Assembly: GCA_029929735.1 (NCBI GenBank)
Contig: JAKELP010000041.1
Location: forward strand, 10,105,001-10,169,000
Direction of reading: 5' to 3'
From: Mimosa pudica
Taxonomy: Eukaryota > Streptophyta > Magnoliopsida > Fabales > Fabaceae
DNA length: 64,000 bases
Shown: positions 21,729 to 33,900 of the stretch, piece after piece
How the letters are laid out: each line of letters starts with the position of its first letter
Numbering within the stretch: position 1 is the first letter of the stretch
Program-made: the position numbers and the translations under genes
Notes under the pieces: model-generated
What the model saw: only the letters and a program-made list of their open reading frames with translations
Databases searched by the model: none
Told to the model about the DNA's origin: nothing

Positions 21729-22438
21729 TTATTTATGAATAAAATATCTACAGTTATATCGTCAGCGTCAGGATAATAAAATCGAACTGTACCATACTTA
21801 AATTCTTACTGCAACCATATTAAAAGGCATGTTAATTAAATTATGGTGGTGCATGTAGCCAAAGGTTAGTAAAAATAAAGACATTATAGAAATTTAACAT
21901 GTCTGGTATTGAACAGTGCGTTGATCACAGGATAATTGTCGGAATATATGTCAAGTGGACCACCAAATTAATTACCAGAAAGTAAAGTATTAATTCATTA
22001 ACTCAAGTTGCTTGATCTTTCAGTTCAAAAAAAGTTGCTTGATCTAAACAAGATTCCTCCTTCAAAGGAAAGAAGGAGAAAGAGATATTGTTCAACTCGG
22101 ACGACGACCTTGTTTTCAATATATATATTATCATACTATGGACAATTGGACATTAATCCTTTCTCACATCAAATTAAATTACTCAACGTCGAATTAAGTT
22201 GCTATGTACCAATCTAAGAATCAAATAATAGAAGTACTTTTATATGCTTGTACATAATGGGAATGCAATACAGATGTCAATTAAGTATATACATAATTGT
22301 ACATTTTATAAGTGTACTTCTCAATTGTTGATCCTGATTTTTATGGCAATTAAGTAAGCCTCTTAAATTGCTACTACATATTTATCAATTCATCCTATCA
22401 GAATAAAAAAAATTAGACACAACTTTGGTAATCATGTA
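21729..22438. other. intergenic, nothing recognised
   Basis: AT-rich, short frames only. Confidence 0.5.
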
Positions 22439-22676
22439 CTATCTCCGGTCCTAAATATAGGACCTAATTGAATTTTTTTGAGAGATTACGGTTGCGAAAT
22501 AGGTTATTAAATGATGACATATTTGATAGATTTTTAGATTATCCATTCGTTTATAGGTAAAATAAACTAATTGAAGGGAAAAAATTAGGTAAATCAATTT
22601 ATAATTAACTTATTTTGTTTTTTTAAGGATTTTCGAGAACAAGTCCATTATGTCTTATATTTAGAACCAGAGAGAG
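22439..22676. mobile_element. Stowaway-type MITE 2
   Basis: CTATCTCCGGTCCTAAATAT … ATATTTAGAACCAGAGAGAG, with TA at 22437–22438 and 22677–22678. 238 bp. It contains GGTTGCGAAATAGGTTATTA, shared with MITE 3. Confidence 0.87.
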
Positions 22677-22966
22677 TATATTAATGACAAACGTGTTATT
22701 CAAGTTTGATACTCATGTCACTCTATACATATTTTAATTCAAACAATATCACTCTATATATAAGTAGTACTCCCTCGAAGATAATCATTTCATTTATACA
22801 ACTTGGACTATATACAAAATTAAAATAAAAAAAGTTAGATATTTTGATAATATCTTGGCAAATTTTTTTATTTCTATTATACAAATTTTATTAAAACAAT
22901 GTTTTTATGATGGTCTTCAATATGAAGTCGTTTATATATCATTCAAATACTTGTACTTTTTATTGA

Positions 22967-23076
<110 letters not shown>

Positions 23077-23154
23077 ATTAAACTAGTGACCAAGGTTAAT
23101 TGATTCATTAGGTAACTAGAATACAACCATGTGAGTTGAATGGATTATATAATA

Positions 23155-23395
23155 CTACCTCTGGTCCTAAATATAGGACCTAATTGACTTTTTTTTGGAG
23201 AGATTAAGGTTGCGAAGTAGGTTATTAAATGATGACATATTTGATATATTTTTCGATTATCCATTAGTTTATAGGTAAAATAAAACTAGTTTAAGGGGAA
23301 AAATTAGGTAAATCAATTTATAATTAACCTATTTTGCTTTTTTAAGGATTTTTTAGATAAAGTGAATTAGGTCTTATATTTAGGACTGGAGGGAG
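23155..23395. mobile_element. Stowaway-type MITE 3
   Basis: CTACCTCTGGTCCTAAATAT … ATATTTAGGACTGGAGGGAG, with TA at 23153–23154 and 23396–23397. 241 bp, same family and orientation as MITE 2. Confidence 0.88.
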
Positions 23396-23397
23396 TA

Positions 23398-24088
23398 GTA
23401 AGAAGGAAAAAAAAATCAATTTATATATATTATTAAACGCAAAATTCATATGGTTAATTTATGAATGATTTAATTTATAACTAAAAATAGAATGTCATGA
23501 AAACATAGAAGATGAACATGTGTCTTATGGGTTATTACCTATTCATAATTTTTTATTTCATACCTACCAAAGTGTTAGAAGAAATTTATAAAATAAAGCT
23601 AATAAATAATTTGATTGGTGATCAATTGAAATCTTCATATACCCTTATAATGTCATTAAACTATAATAAATGCAAATTCATGTACCCACAACTGGAGGAA
23701 TGTAATTTTTTATTGATGGTAATAAAGGGAATAAGCCAACTATAAACTTAACACATGGATAACTTAACACATGGATCAATTGCATACTTACTACAAGGTT
23801 TATAGGTAATATATTTGATGATTATAAAATGTTGTAAAAGTTTTTAATAAGATACAAATAACAAGTAATTTTAATTATTCCTCTTTATGATTCCTATAAT
23901 TTATTAAAAAGTTTCTGCAAACGAATTTGTTTAAGCAATGTTCAAACTTGAGTTGTTTAATTATTGAGTGCCAAAAAGATATTTTCATATATGAAAATAT
24001 ATATTTTTTTAACTTATATGAAAATAGATCTTGACATGACGAGAGTTGAAAACTATGTAAGTTGTCCTCTCAATCTTTTGTTTAAAAA
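23398..24088. other. intergenic, nothing recognised
   Basis: Very AT-rich; no gene features seen. Confidence 0.5.
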
Positions 24089-24090
24089 AG

Positions 24091-24457
24091 GGTGAAGGCC
24101 CAAAAATGATACATAATTAGTTGTCAAGGAGCAAAAATAGTATATAACTATTTCAAGGTACATAAATAATATCCAACTTTTACCATGTGATCAAGAATGA
24201 TATTTTCACTAATATGACAATAAGATTAGACATGAAAAGTCCAAAATGCCTTTATAAATTAATTGTTACCCGGTAAAAGTTTATTTAATTTATAAGGGCA
24301 TTTTGGGCATTTCATGTATAATCATATTGTTATATTAATGAAAATATCATTCTTGATCACATGGTAAAAGTTGGGTATCATTTATGTAACTTGGAATAGT
24401 TATTTATTGTTTTTGTTCTTTGACCAATAGTTATGTATCATTTTTTGTTCTTCACCC
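24091..24457. mobile_element. long-TIR MITE (GGGTGAAGG type)
   Basis: The two halves are inverted copies: GGGTGAAGG…CAAAAATGATACATAA at the left and TTATGTATCATTTTT…CTTCACCC at the right. It is flanked by TTAAAAAA. The same family occurs at 41471–41834, where a 9-bp duplication points to a Mutator-like (MULE) origin. It lies about 460 bp upstream of the CBR1 start codon. Confidence 0.75.
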
Positions 24458-24919
24458 TTAAAAAATTGGACCATTTGCTTGCGTGGTCTAATAATTATGA
24501 AGTGAAAAATCAATGTCTCATCCCCTACAATCCAACCATTTTCGAACAGATCGATCAGATATATATCATCAACCTTGTTATTAAAATTGAGCCCAAATCA
24601 GAGAATTATTGAACATTCCCTAACTAATTTGGTCAAGTTTTGGCATAGTTAATTTTTTTATCTTAACTTTTGTTTAAGAATAATAAAAGTGTAGAATCTT
24701 TAAATCGCTGTAGAAAAGTTTGGAATGATTCTTGGCTTGAGTGTGAAACGAGAATAATGAGAAGAAGAAGTAAAGAATGTAAACACATCCATATGATATA
24801 AATATCTTCTTGATCGAGGTATCACCTCTTCATCTGATAATTTCATTCACTCAAGTAGTACTATATTTAAACTATTTTCTTTTTTATCAGAAAAACTATT
24901 TTCTTGATTAATAGCAAAA

Positions 24920-27872
24920 ATGGAAGAATTTCCTAACATTACTACATCAGCTGTATTACTTGAGTTTTTGAATTTGGACTCCAAACACTTACCTTATGTT
25001 GCTGTTTCTCTTCTTGTTATTGCCCTTTCTGCTGCATATTTCTACTGCTACAACTTGTTCCTTAAACCCAAGGGTACGTTATAACTTTTTATTTTTATAA
25101 TTATCACTATTATTATTTGGGGACAAAAAGCGGAGTATTCCCTTCAATCATAAATATAAGACATACCTACCTAATTTATATAGTTAGTTATTTAATTTTT
25201 CATAGACCAACAATTTTCCTTAATTTTCCCTCTCTTGATAATGTTGAGAGACCATAAATAGGACAATTAATTAAATTCATAAAATTATAAATAGGTTATA
25301 CATTTTTTTTGTTATTCTAATTATAAGAGTATTTGTCTCTACCTGCGTGTCAAGTTATACTAATCTCTCATTGATCAAAAGTCCTGTAGGGGGCATATAG
25401 CTGAATTTGCTCCATTCACAAAAGTTAGGGATTAAACTCTCAACTATTTGCTTAAATAAGTTATACATTCAAAATCAAGATTATTTCTCAATTATGTCTT
25501 ACACGATCAGATTCAAAGGAGCATCATTTTAATGTCATTTCAATAAAGTCCCTTTGTGTTCATATAAAACCTCTAATAATGTTGTAACCAAAGAAGAAAA
25601 CTCTAATAATGAGGTTTATGTACGAATTGATTGCTTATATTTCAGGTTGTTTAGATCCTGAGAATTTCAGAGAATTCAAGCTTGTGAAGAAGACAAAGCT
25701 AAGTCACAATTCTGCAAGATTTAGATTTGCTCTTCCAACACCAACTTCAGTTTTAGGTCTTCCGGTTGGAAAACATATAAGATGCAGGTCATTTACTTCT
25801 ATTCATTCATTTTATCATTTATTTTGACAACAAACTCAATTTCTTTTTTTATACACTTGTGCCATTGAATTAGCCAATCCCACCTAGTGGGATAACACTT
25901 TATTATTGTTGTTATTGTCTCTGTTGTTGAATCAATTTTATTTTAAGGCCAGCTACTTAGAATGAGAGGAAAGATGAACTGAAAGATGGAGATGGAATCA
26001 TTCTAGTTTATCATTGGGAGAGATTGTTCTCCCCTTAAATCACGAAACTATGTTTTTTAGGGATTTTTTGGCGTTATAATAAACTCGACTTATATAAAAT
26101 GGACAGATGGGGTTAAAAATATGGGTTGAAGTACTTATTGCCTTTAAGTTTTTTACTCTGGAATAATGTTGTCTCATGCGTATGTTCTAGAAGTGTTAAA
26201 ATAGGACAATGTTTTTTATTCAATGTTCAATATCAATTTTAATGGTTAACATTAGTTTTTAAATAGGTAAGGAAATATTTCTACGTATTAAAACTTTAAG
26301 GACGACTTAGGACCCAAAATCTTTAGCGATATAACCTTTGAATGAAAATTCATGAACAAACGTGTACCTCACCTCTAAATTTTGATAAAGAAGGCACATG
26401 ACATAACAAAATAAGAAAAATAAATCAAAAGATTCTAACCCAATTTTAATTTTGTATTAACTTTATTAAACATTTTCCAATCCTCTCCTCATTTTTTACA
26501 AAAAAACACAGTTCATAATCCAAAACAACAAAAATTTTCAATCGTCATTTCCCTTTCCGGCCCCCAATGCCAAATATGGTGTAAAGCGACCATTTTGTTT
26601 TGCCAAAAAGAAGGATGCTAGTGCATTATTATAATTGATGCTAACAAGGAATTGAGTCTAAGATGAAATAGATAACAAGTACATAATTACAATCTAGAAA
26701 AAAAAACAAATGATAGTTAATAAGTTATTCTCCATCATCCATAAATCGTGAATAAGCGGTTTCACATCTGTATATGAAGAATTTGCTAAAGTTGTGTCGG
26801 CAGTCTTTGAACCCAAAAGCTCGGGCATACCCGCTTCAAATGAGCCTTTGCTACCCAATTCGCAGCAGCATTAGCTTATCTCAGAATCATACCAAACACA
26901 TGGTTCCAGCTTTTTGAGATCCATTGTGAAGAATGTGATCAATTACTATATCACATCTCCACTCTGGAGAAGGTTCATTGGTGTATAGTCACTAGGCAAG
27001 TGTCTTATTATTAGATTCAAATGTGACAGCTCCAAGCTCATTCTCCACAACAAACTGAACAACTTCTTCCAAAGCAAGTGCTTCAGCCTCGAGAGACTGG
27101 AATGCACATTCACCTTCTTAACTCCTCCATCTAGCAGTCAAGCATGCATTGGCTTCGAATAAGGAAAGAAATGGCTGCATACTACCGTTCCCTGTCAATT
27201 TGGGTGTAAACTGCCCATTTGTTTAAATCTCATTAGCTTATGCAATATAATGCACTGTACTGAAGTGCAATGGGAATGTAGTGCAAAATTAATCACCAGA
27301 TCGCGTTTAGTATGCTGTTTAGAAAAGGCTGTATTGCGTTAATTTACAATATTAATTTAAAATTCATATATATTAAGAATACCACAGTACCCTTGAAAAC
27401 CTCCCCTGGCCTTCTTATTAACGGTAACATTTAAGAATTCCATCATAGAAACATTTAACAAATTACATTACAGTTTTTTTTATTACAAATTACATTACAG
27501 TTTTTGAACACTAGCTAGTTATCTCCCTGTATTTTTCTTTTATTTTCCCAAAATAGGAAAAATTATATTTCAATTCCAAACTTCAATGTATATCCTTTTG
27601 GTGTAAGCAGAGGACGAGATAGCCAGGGAGAGGAAGTGACCAGACCTTATACTCCAATCACTTTGGATTCAGATGTTGGCTACTTTGAGTTGGTAGTTAA
27701 GGTATAGATAATAATTTTTTCATACTTTTAATTAATAATGTTTGATTATTTTAGATGCAATCTCCGGAAACAACACATACGCACTAAATTCATGTCCAAT
27801 TTTATATTATGTTCACTAATTTTACATAAAACTACAACAAAAAACAATACATTATAATATTTGAAATATTAC

Positions 27873-27930
<58 letters not shown>

Positions 27931-30900
27931 TACGTCTTATATCTAATATAATTTTGAACGTTTTGTCATGAAACTATCTGCACCAAAAGTTTTAGTCAAA
28001 TATTTGGTCTAACCACAAACATTTGAATTTCTTTTTTACATTATATAGTGGAAGGAAATTTTTTAATTATAAATAGAAAAGGACCATACTTACCTCAAAT
28101 TCTCATTCCCAAGTTCTCTCGCTAATCAACACCATCCATTTGATCTAAAGGCTCACACCCAACAGACACTTCTACATTTCACCCCACCATATCCCATCTC
28201 TCTCACACCTCTCCTCCATGCCTCCACCTCCTCCCACCTTCACCGGCGATCATCCAACTCCAAGGCTGCAGCAGTGTGCTTTTCGCCACCCTTCTGCCCC
28301 CAACTATCTCCTCCTCCTTCCCTCTCTCCCCCACCATACCGAGCCGCCGTACATTAATGAAAGTCACTCCCTGTTTCCAACGAAGATGTACAAGATGAAT
28401 GTCACTTTGGTGAGAAGGTCCAACAATGGCGGCTACATCAAAGATAAGAAGACACCAAACTAGAATGGAAACTCATCCTAAACCACTATACACAATCTAC
28501 AAAAGGTCACGAATACCAACCCCACAATGAATGAATCAAACCATGTTTTATTTTTTTAAAAAAACAAAATTAAAGATCATTCATGCCGTTAACGCCGTAA
28601 GCCAAGAACCATAATCAAGAAATCAAGGGAAGGAGGAGAGTGGATCTTGTGAAGAGATATGATTAGGGAGAGGGAGAGGGGGAGAGAGAGGGATATGGTG
28701 GAGTGAGGTGTATAAGAATGTGTTGGATGTGAGTCATTAGAATTAGATTAAATAGATGGTGAAGATGGGGGAGAACTTGAGGATGAGAACTTGAGGTAAG
28801 CTTTCTCCAATAAAAAATTTAAATTTGGAAAAATCGCTAAAAACTTGTATAATGTATTTTTTTTTTTAAAGAGCTAAATACCACCCTCGAAGTATACTTG
28901 AATCTTAACTCCAAATGAAGTTATTTTTGTCTCAATCAAGTCGAAAAATTCTAAATTGAAACATGTTGACCCTGCCTGTTTTTTTGTTTGGTTGGAAGTT
29001 GTCCCTGCCTTTTGATGCCTTTAATTTTTTACCGTTAATTTTCCATAGAATCCTACATAGCACCATAATTAATAAATTAGTATAATGGTGAAAATTAACA
29101 TAGTTAAGAGAGCGGGGCAACATTGCTGCATTTTAGAACTTTTGGGGAAAAATTGAGACAGAAAAAACTTTCAAGGTGGGGTTAAGATTTTGGGTAGACC
29201 AGGGTGAATTTGGTAACCCTTTTAAAAATAAAAATGATATCTTCATAAATATATACTTCCTCTAATTTAAGTTCAAAATATAAATTTACAGATGTATCCA
29301 AAGGGAAGGATGTCCCATCATTTTAGAGAGATGAAAGAAGGTGATTACTTTCCTGTCAGGGGTCCTAAGGTACTTCTTTGCATGAACTCTTTAAAATAAC
29401 ATACACTCGCTATATTCAGTTTTCATTTTGTATTTATTTTATATATTCAGTGTGCTCTTTTTTTTGGACAAAGATATATTCAGTGTCTTCATTATTATTG
29501 AAATTATATTTTAGTCGCCATAATTTTAGATGAGATGTAAGGTGAGTTTAAAAGTTCTTAAATTATAACCAGATCATTTTTTATAAATAACATATTGTGT
29601 GTGAGTAAATATTTTTTATTTTCAATGTGGCCCTTCACTTCTATAATCATTAAATTTTATAACCACAACTATAAAAAAAATCTAACATTAATTGCTTGAA
29701 TAAAATACTTTCATGACCAAATAACGCATACTCTAAATTAGAAAAGCCCCTTAAAAGTGAGTTTGGTGTAAAGTGGATACTTTAATTCCTTTATTATGAT
29801 GAACTAATATATATTATTTTGCCAAAAATAAATTTAAACTGAACACCATAACAATGAATTTTTTGAATGGAACAATGAATATATAATAATTAATGGAGGA
29901 TGGAATGAAACTAAGTCTATCTATAAATTATGATGTTGTCTTAAATAAACTGAAAATATTTGATTGGTCAACTACAAAATCAAATTAGTTAATAATTGTG
30001 TGTGCAATATGATAATACAGGGACGCTTCAGTTACGAGGCAGGTCAAGTAAAATCCTACGGGATGCTTGCTGGAGGGTCAGGTATCACCCCAATGTTTCA
30101 GGTATATATTATCAGATTAGATGCGTACTCCGTATTTTTTTTGTGTGCATCTACATGAAATTTTATATCACATTTCATAACATATAAAAATAGATTAATT
30201 TTACTTTAATATTGATTATTGGCAAATAATTATGTGTGTTTGGCAATAAATAGATACATAACTTTCAAAATTATTCCTCTTTTTTTTTTAAAAAAAAAGA
30301 AACTTATCATTTGATACAAACCATATTTGGGTTAGACGATTGAAAATATACCTTACAAAATATGGGTCTAAAGTTAAACCTTACATAAATTTATTAAATC
30401 TTATATTTATTTTTTAATTAAATTTGACTCGATATAAAGTTTATTCTATTTTAAATATTTTCTTGCTCATGATTTATAAATAATAACACGTGATAATGAC
30501 ATTAGACTCAAAAGATGTAATTCCTGTTTTGCTATTGAACAAAAGATGTAATTCTATTGCAAACAAAGATGATATAATTGATAGAAAGTTTATTTATAAC
30601 TATTAAGGTTTATAATTTAAATTCTGCTTCTAAAGTCTTTTTTTTTTTGGGTAACCAAAAAATTTAGACTTTTTGGCGGGTAATACGTAAGCAGTCTGTA
30701 AATCTAGAGTCATGCCCTTTCTAATCTTGTTAACCAAATAATCTAATTTTTTTATACGTAGAAAATATACTAGGTTATCTTGATATTTCATATGAGATAT
30801 TGGCAAAAAAAAAAAAAAAGATATTTCATATGAGATGATTGGGCTGACTGAACAATAAACAAGGTTGTTTTCTATTTGATCCAATCCCAAATTATTCTGT

Positions 30901-33900
30901 TAAAATTCGCAATCCTCCAAAATTAATTAAACTTATTTCATTCATTAAATTGGAATACCATGAGATAAATGCACCTATATTTGTCCGGTTTTGCAGATAA
31001 TAAGAGCCATCCTAGAAAATCCAAAAGACACTACGAAATTGAGCCTTATTTATGCCAATGTAACCGTGGATGACATCCTCTTAAAGGTACATTAATTATT
31101 CTCATGTCTGCTCCCTCATGTCCATGATGTCCATTGTTAGATCGCAAAAAAAAAAAATGGTAATTTAATCATTTTTTATCAGAATAATTTAATCATTTAG
31201 TGCTTGTAAAATTGGCATAATATTCATATTCAACACTTATATTATAGTATTAGATTAATAACAAGTGTCTTTAGTACATTGGTTATTACATGTTAGTAAC
31301 AAATGCACTTGTCAATCAAGATATCAATTAAGTTAAGTTGATATTTTTTCATTTCTTTATTAGTAAGGATAAAGGGATTATTTTACTATTGTTTTATATT
31401 ATTCTCTTTAACTAATTTTTATGGGAAAATAATTTTCTTTATTTTCCCATAATAAATATTAAAAATAACAATACGTAAAAGATAATTTAAAAGGATAATA
31501 TAATTTTTTGTCCTCATATATATTTTAAATCAATTTTGGTTTTCATCCCTAAAATTTAAAATTAGTTATTTTTGTTCTTGAACTTTCAGTTAATTATAGT
31601 ATTATCCCGTGAGCTTTAAATTTGTATTTTTGGTTCAGAAATTTTGTGTCATTCATAACCTTAGATCACTATTTTTCAAATTTTTTTAAGTTGAGATATC
31701 ACGACCAAAATTGATTAAAAGTTTAAGGCTAAACCACATCAATTTTGAAGTTCAAAAACCAAGACAAATGTATCAAATATTAAAGGATCAAAACATCAAT
31801 TTTAAAGGCCATTGAATAAAACTAAAATTGATTTAAATATGAAGGAAAAATGTACTAACCCTTTTTATTTAAAAAAAGAGGAGTTATTTGTGAAGAAAGA
31901 ATAAGTACTTCCCTTACAAATAAGAAAAAGAATAAGTACTTGAGTCTAGGAGAGAGTGTAAGTGTAAGTCTACTACAAAAAAAAAAAATAGAATCATAAT
32001 TCATAATTACACAAAAAGGTTTTCTAATATATAGAATTAGAGGAAGTAAATTATCATGGGCTATTAATCATTTTAGAAAATAAACAATTATGTAAGTGTC
32101 AATTCGGTCAACATATACGAAATGTTATCAAATTGACTAACAAACAATAAAAGTATCATATTGACCAAAACCATTAATTTATCTCTAACGTCGTCAATCT
32201 TTTTATAAAGCAAGTTACAAATGGTGTTAAAGGAAAATTAATGGTCTTGATCAATATGATACTTCTTTGTGTGTATTGAACAATTTGATATCATTTATTG
32301 TTTATTGGTTAAATTGACACTTTGTGTAATTGTTTGTGGTCCGAAATAATTATTAACCCAATTAACATTGTTAATTAGTCTTGTGACTAATTAATTAGCT
32401 TATAATTGTGACCATAAGCATATTTTTTATTTGAATGGTTCATATATGTGTTAAAAAATTAAATTTGATGACAAAAATGGTTTTAAATAATTTCATTATT
32501 ATTATTATTAAGAAAGTATAACCCGTTCTTTCTTTGTTTTTCCTTTTTGATTGCAAATTACTTTTATTAAATATGCGAAAAACCAAATTATACAATCGCA
32601 ACCCTGCTAAGCATAAAAGCTAAACTATATACGTAGACCCAAAAACAAAGTTCTAATTTTGCAATGCTAGTACACCTTTTCCTTTTAAAGATGCTTACAT
32701 AGTCAGGAATTTTTATTTATCACTTAAAAGTTATATACCCTCTTCAAATAAAAGGGCTAATTAGGTGTGGCTGTTTTGTTTAAATGAATCTACATCATAG
32801 TAAGAAATATCCACCTCTTATCGAAATATGAAGTTTGGGGTTTGCTTCAATTCATTCTTCAGTTTATAATTTGCTAATTGGTGCAGGAAGAAATTGATGT
32901 GTTTGCAAACATGTTTCCAGACCGTTTCAAAGTCTATTATGTTCTAAATCAGGTTTGTTTCTTTTCTCGAATTCCCTAATTTATTAAAATGCGTCATTAG
33001 AATACTTTTATTTTGTTGAAACGTTATTAAAAACAGATTTGTTCAACAAAAAAAGATACACATGGTTGCCATAATAATAATGACCTATTTTTTCTTATGA
33101 TGTAAAACATTAGGTTCGTTATATGCAATTTTTCTTTGGTGGAAGTTCGTTATATGCATCTAGATTCTAGCATATAAGAATTGAGACCCTCTCATAAAAT
33201 TACATAAAAAAATACATTTAAACTGCACAAGTTACAACAGTGGATCAAAATTAAATGTGCAATTCTAATTTGAATTAGTTCAAAAATCATTTTTTATTTT
33301 GTTGCAAAATATTAAATTTAGACTTATTCATTTTTTAAAATAAGGATGAAATAGAAATGAAATAAAAAGGAAAAGGGGAAAGTGGAACTACGAGTAGAGC
33401 TTAGACTTCTGGCCCGACCCGTTGGTTTGAGCCCGAAAACACAGAGAGCGGGTCTAGTTGCAAAAATTTAACCCAATTTAAAATGGGCTAGCCTGCTTTT
33501 AAAGTGGGTTGGGTTGGACGGACTTGAGATCTCAATTAGAGCCGGGAATTTCTAACCCGGCTGCCGGGTTCAACCCAACCCGCTTTGAAAAAATCGGATT
33601 GGGCTATAGAAATTGGGACTGCTTATATCGGGTTGGGTCGAACTGCTAGCCTGCTTAAATCGGGTTGAATTGGTCGACGAGTTGACCCGCTTACTTTTTC
33701 CCAAAAAAAATATTTTCTTTCTTTTAAAACTAAAACTCATCTTCCTTCTTCTATTCTTTCACATCTTCTTCTTTCTTTTCATGTCCGATTTGAATTTGTT
33801 TTTAGGTTTTGTTTTGAAATATATGAGGTTTCAGATTTTTTTAAGTTTGAAGTGTGTAACATAAATATATGAATTTAAGTATATATTAAACATATGAGGA

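Noticed and set aside
28218..28463. 81-aa proline-rich frame in CBR1 intron 3
   Set aside because: It lies inside the long-TIR element; no domain, and the composition explains it.
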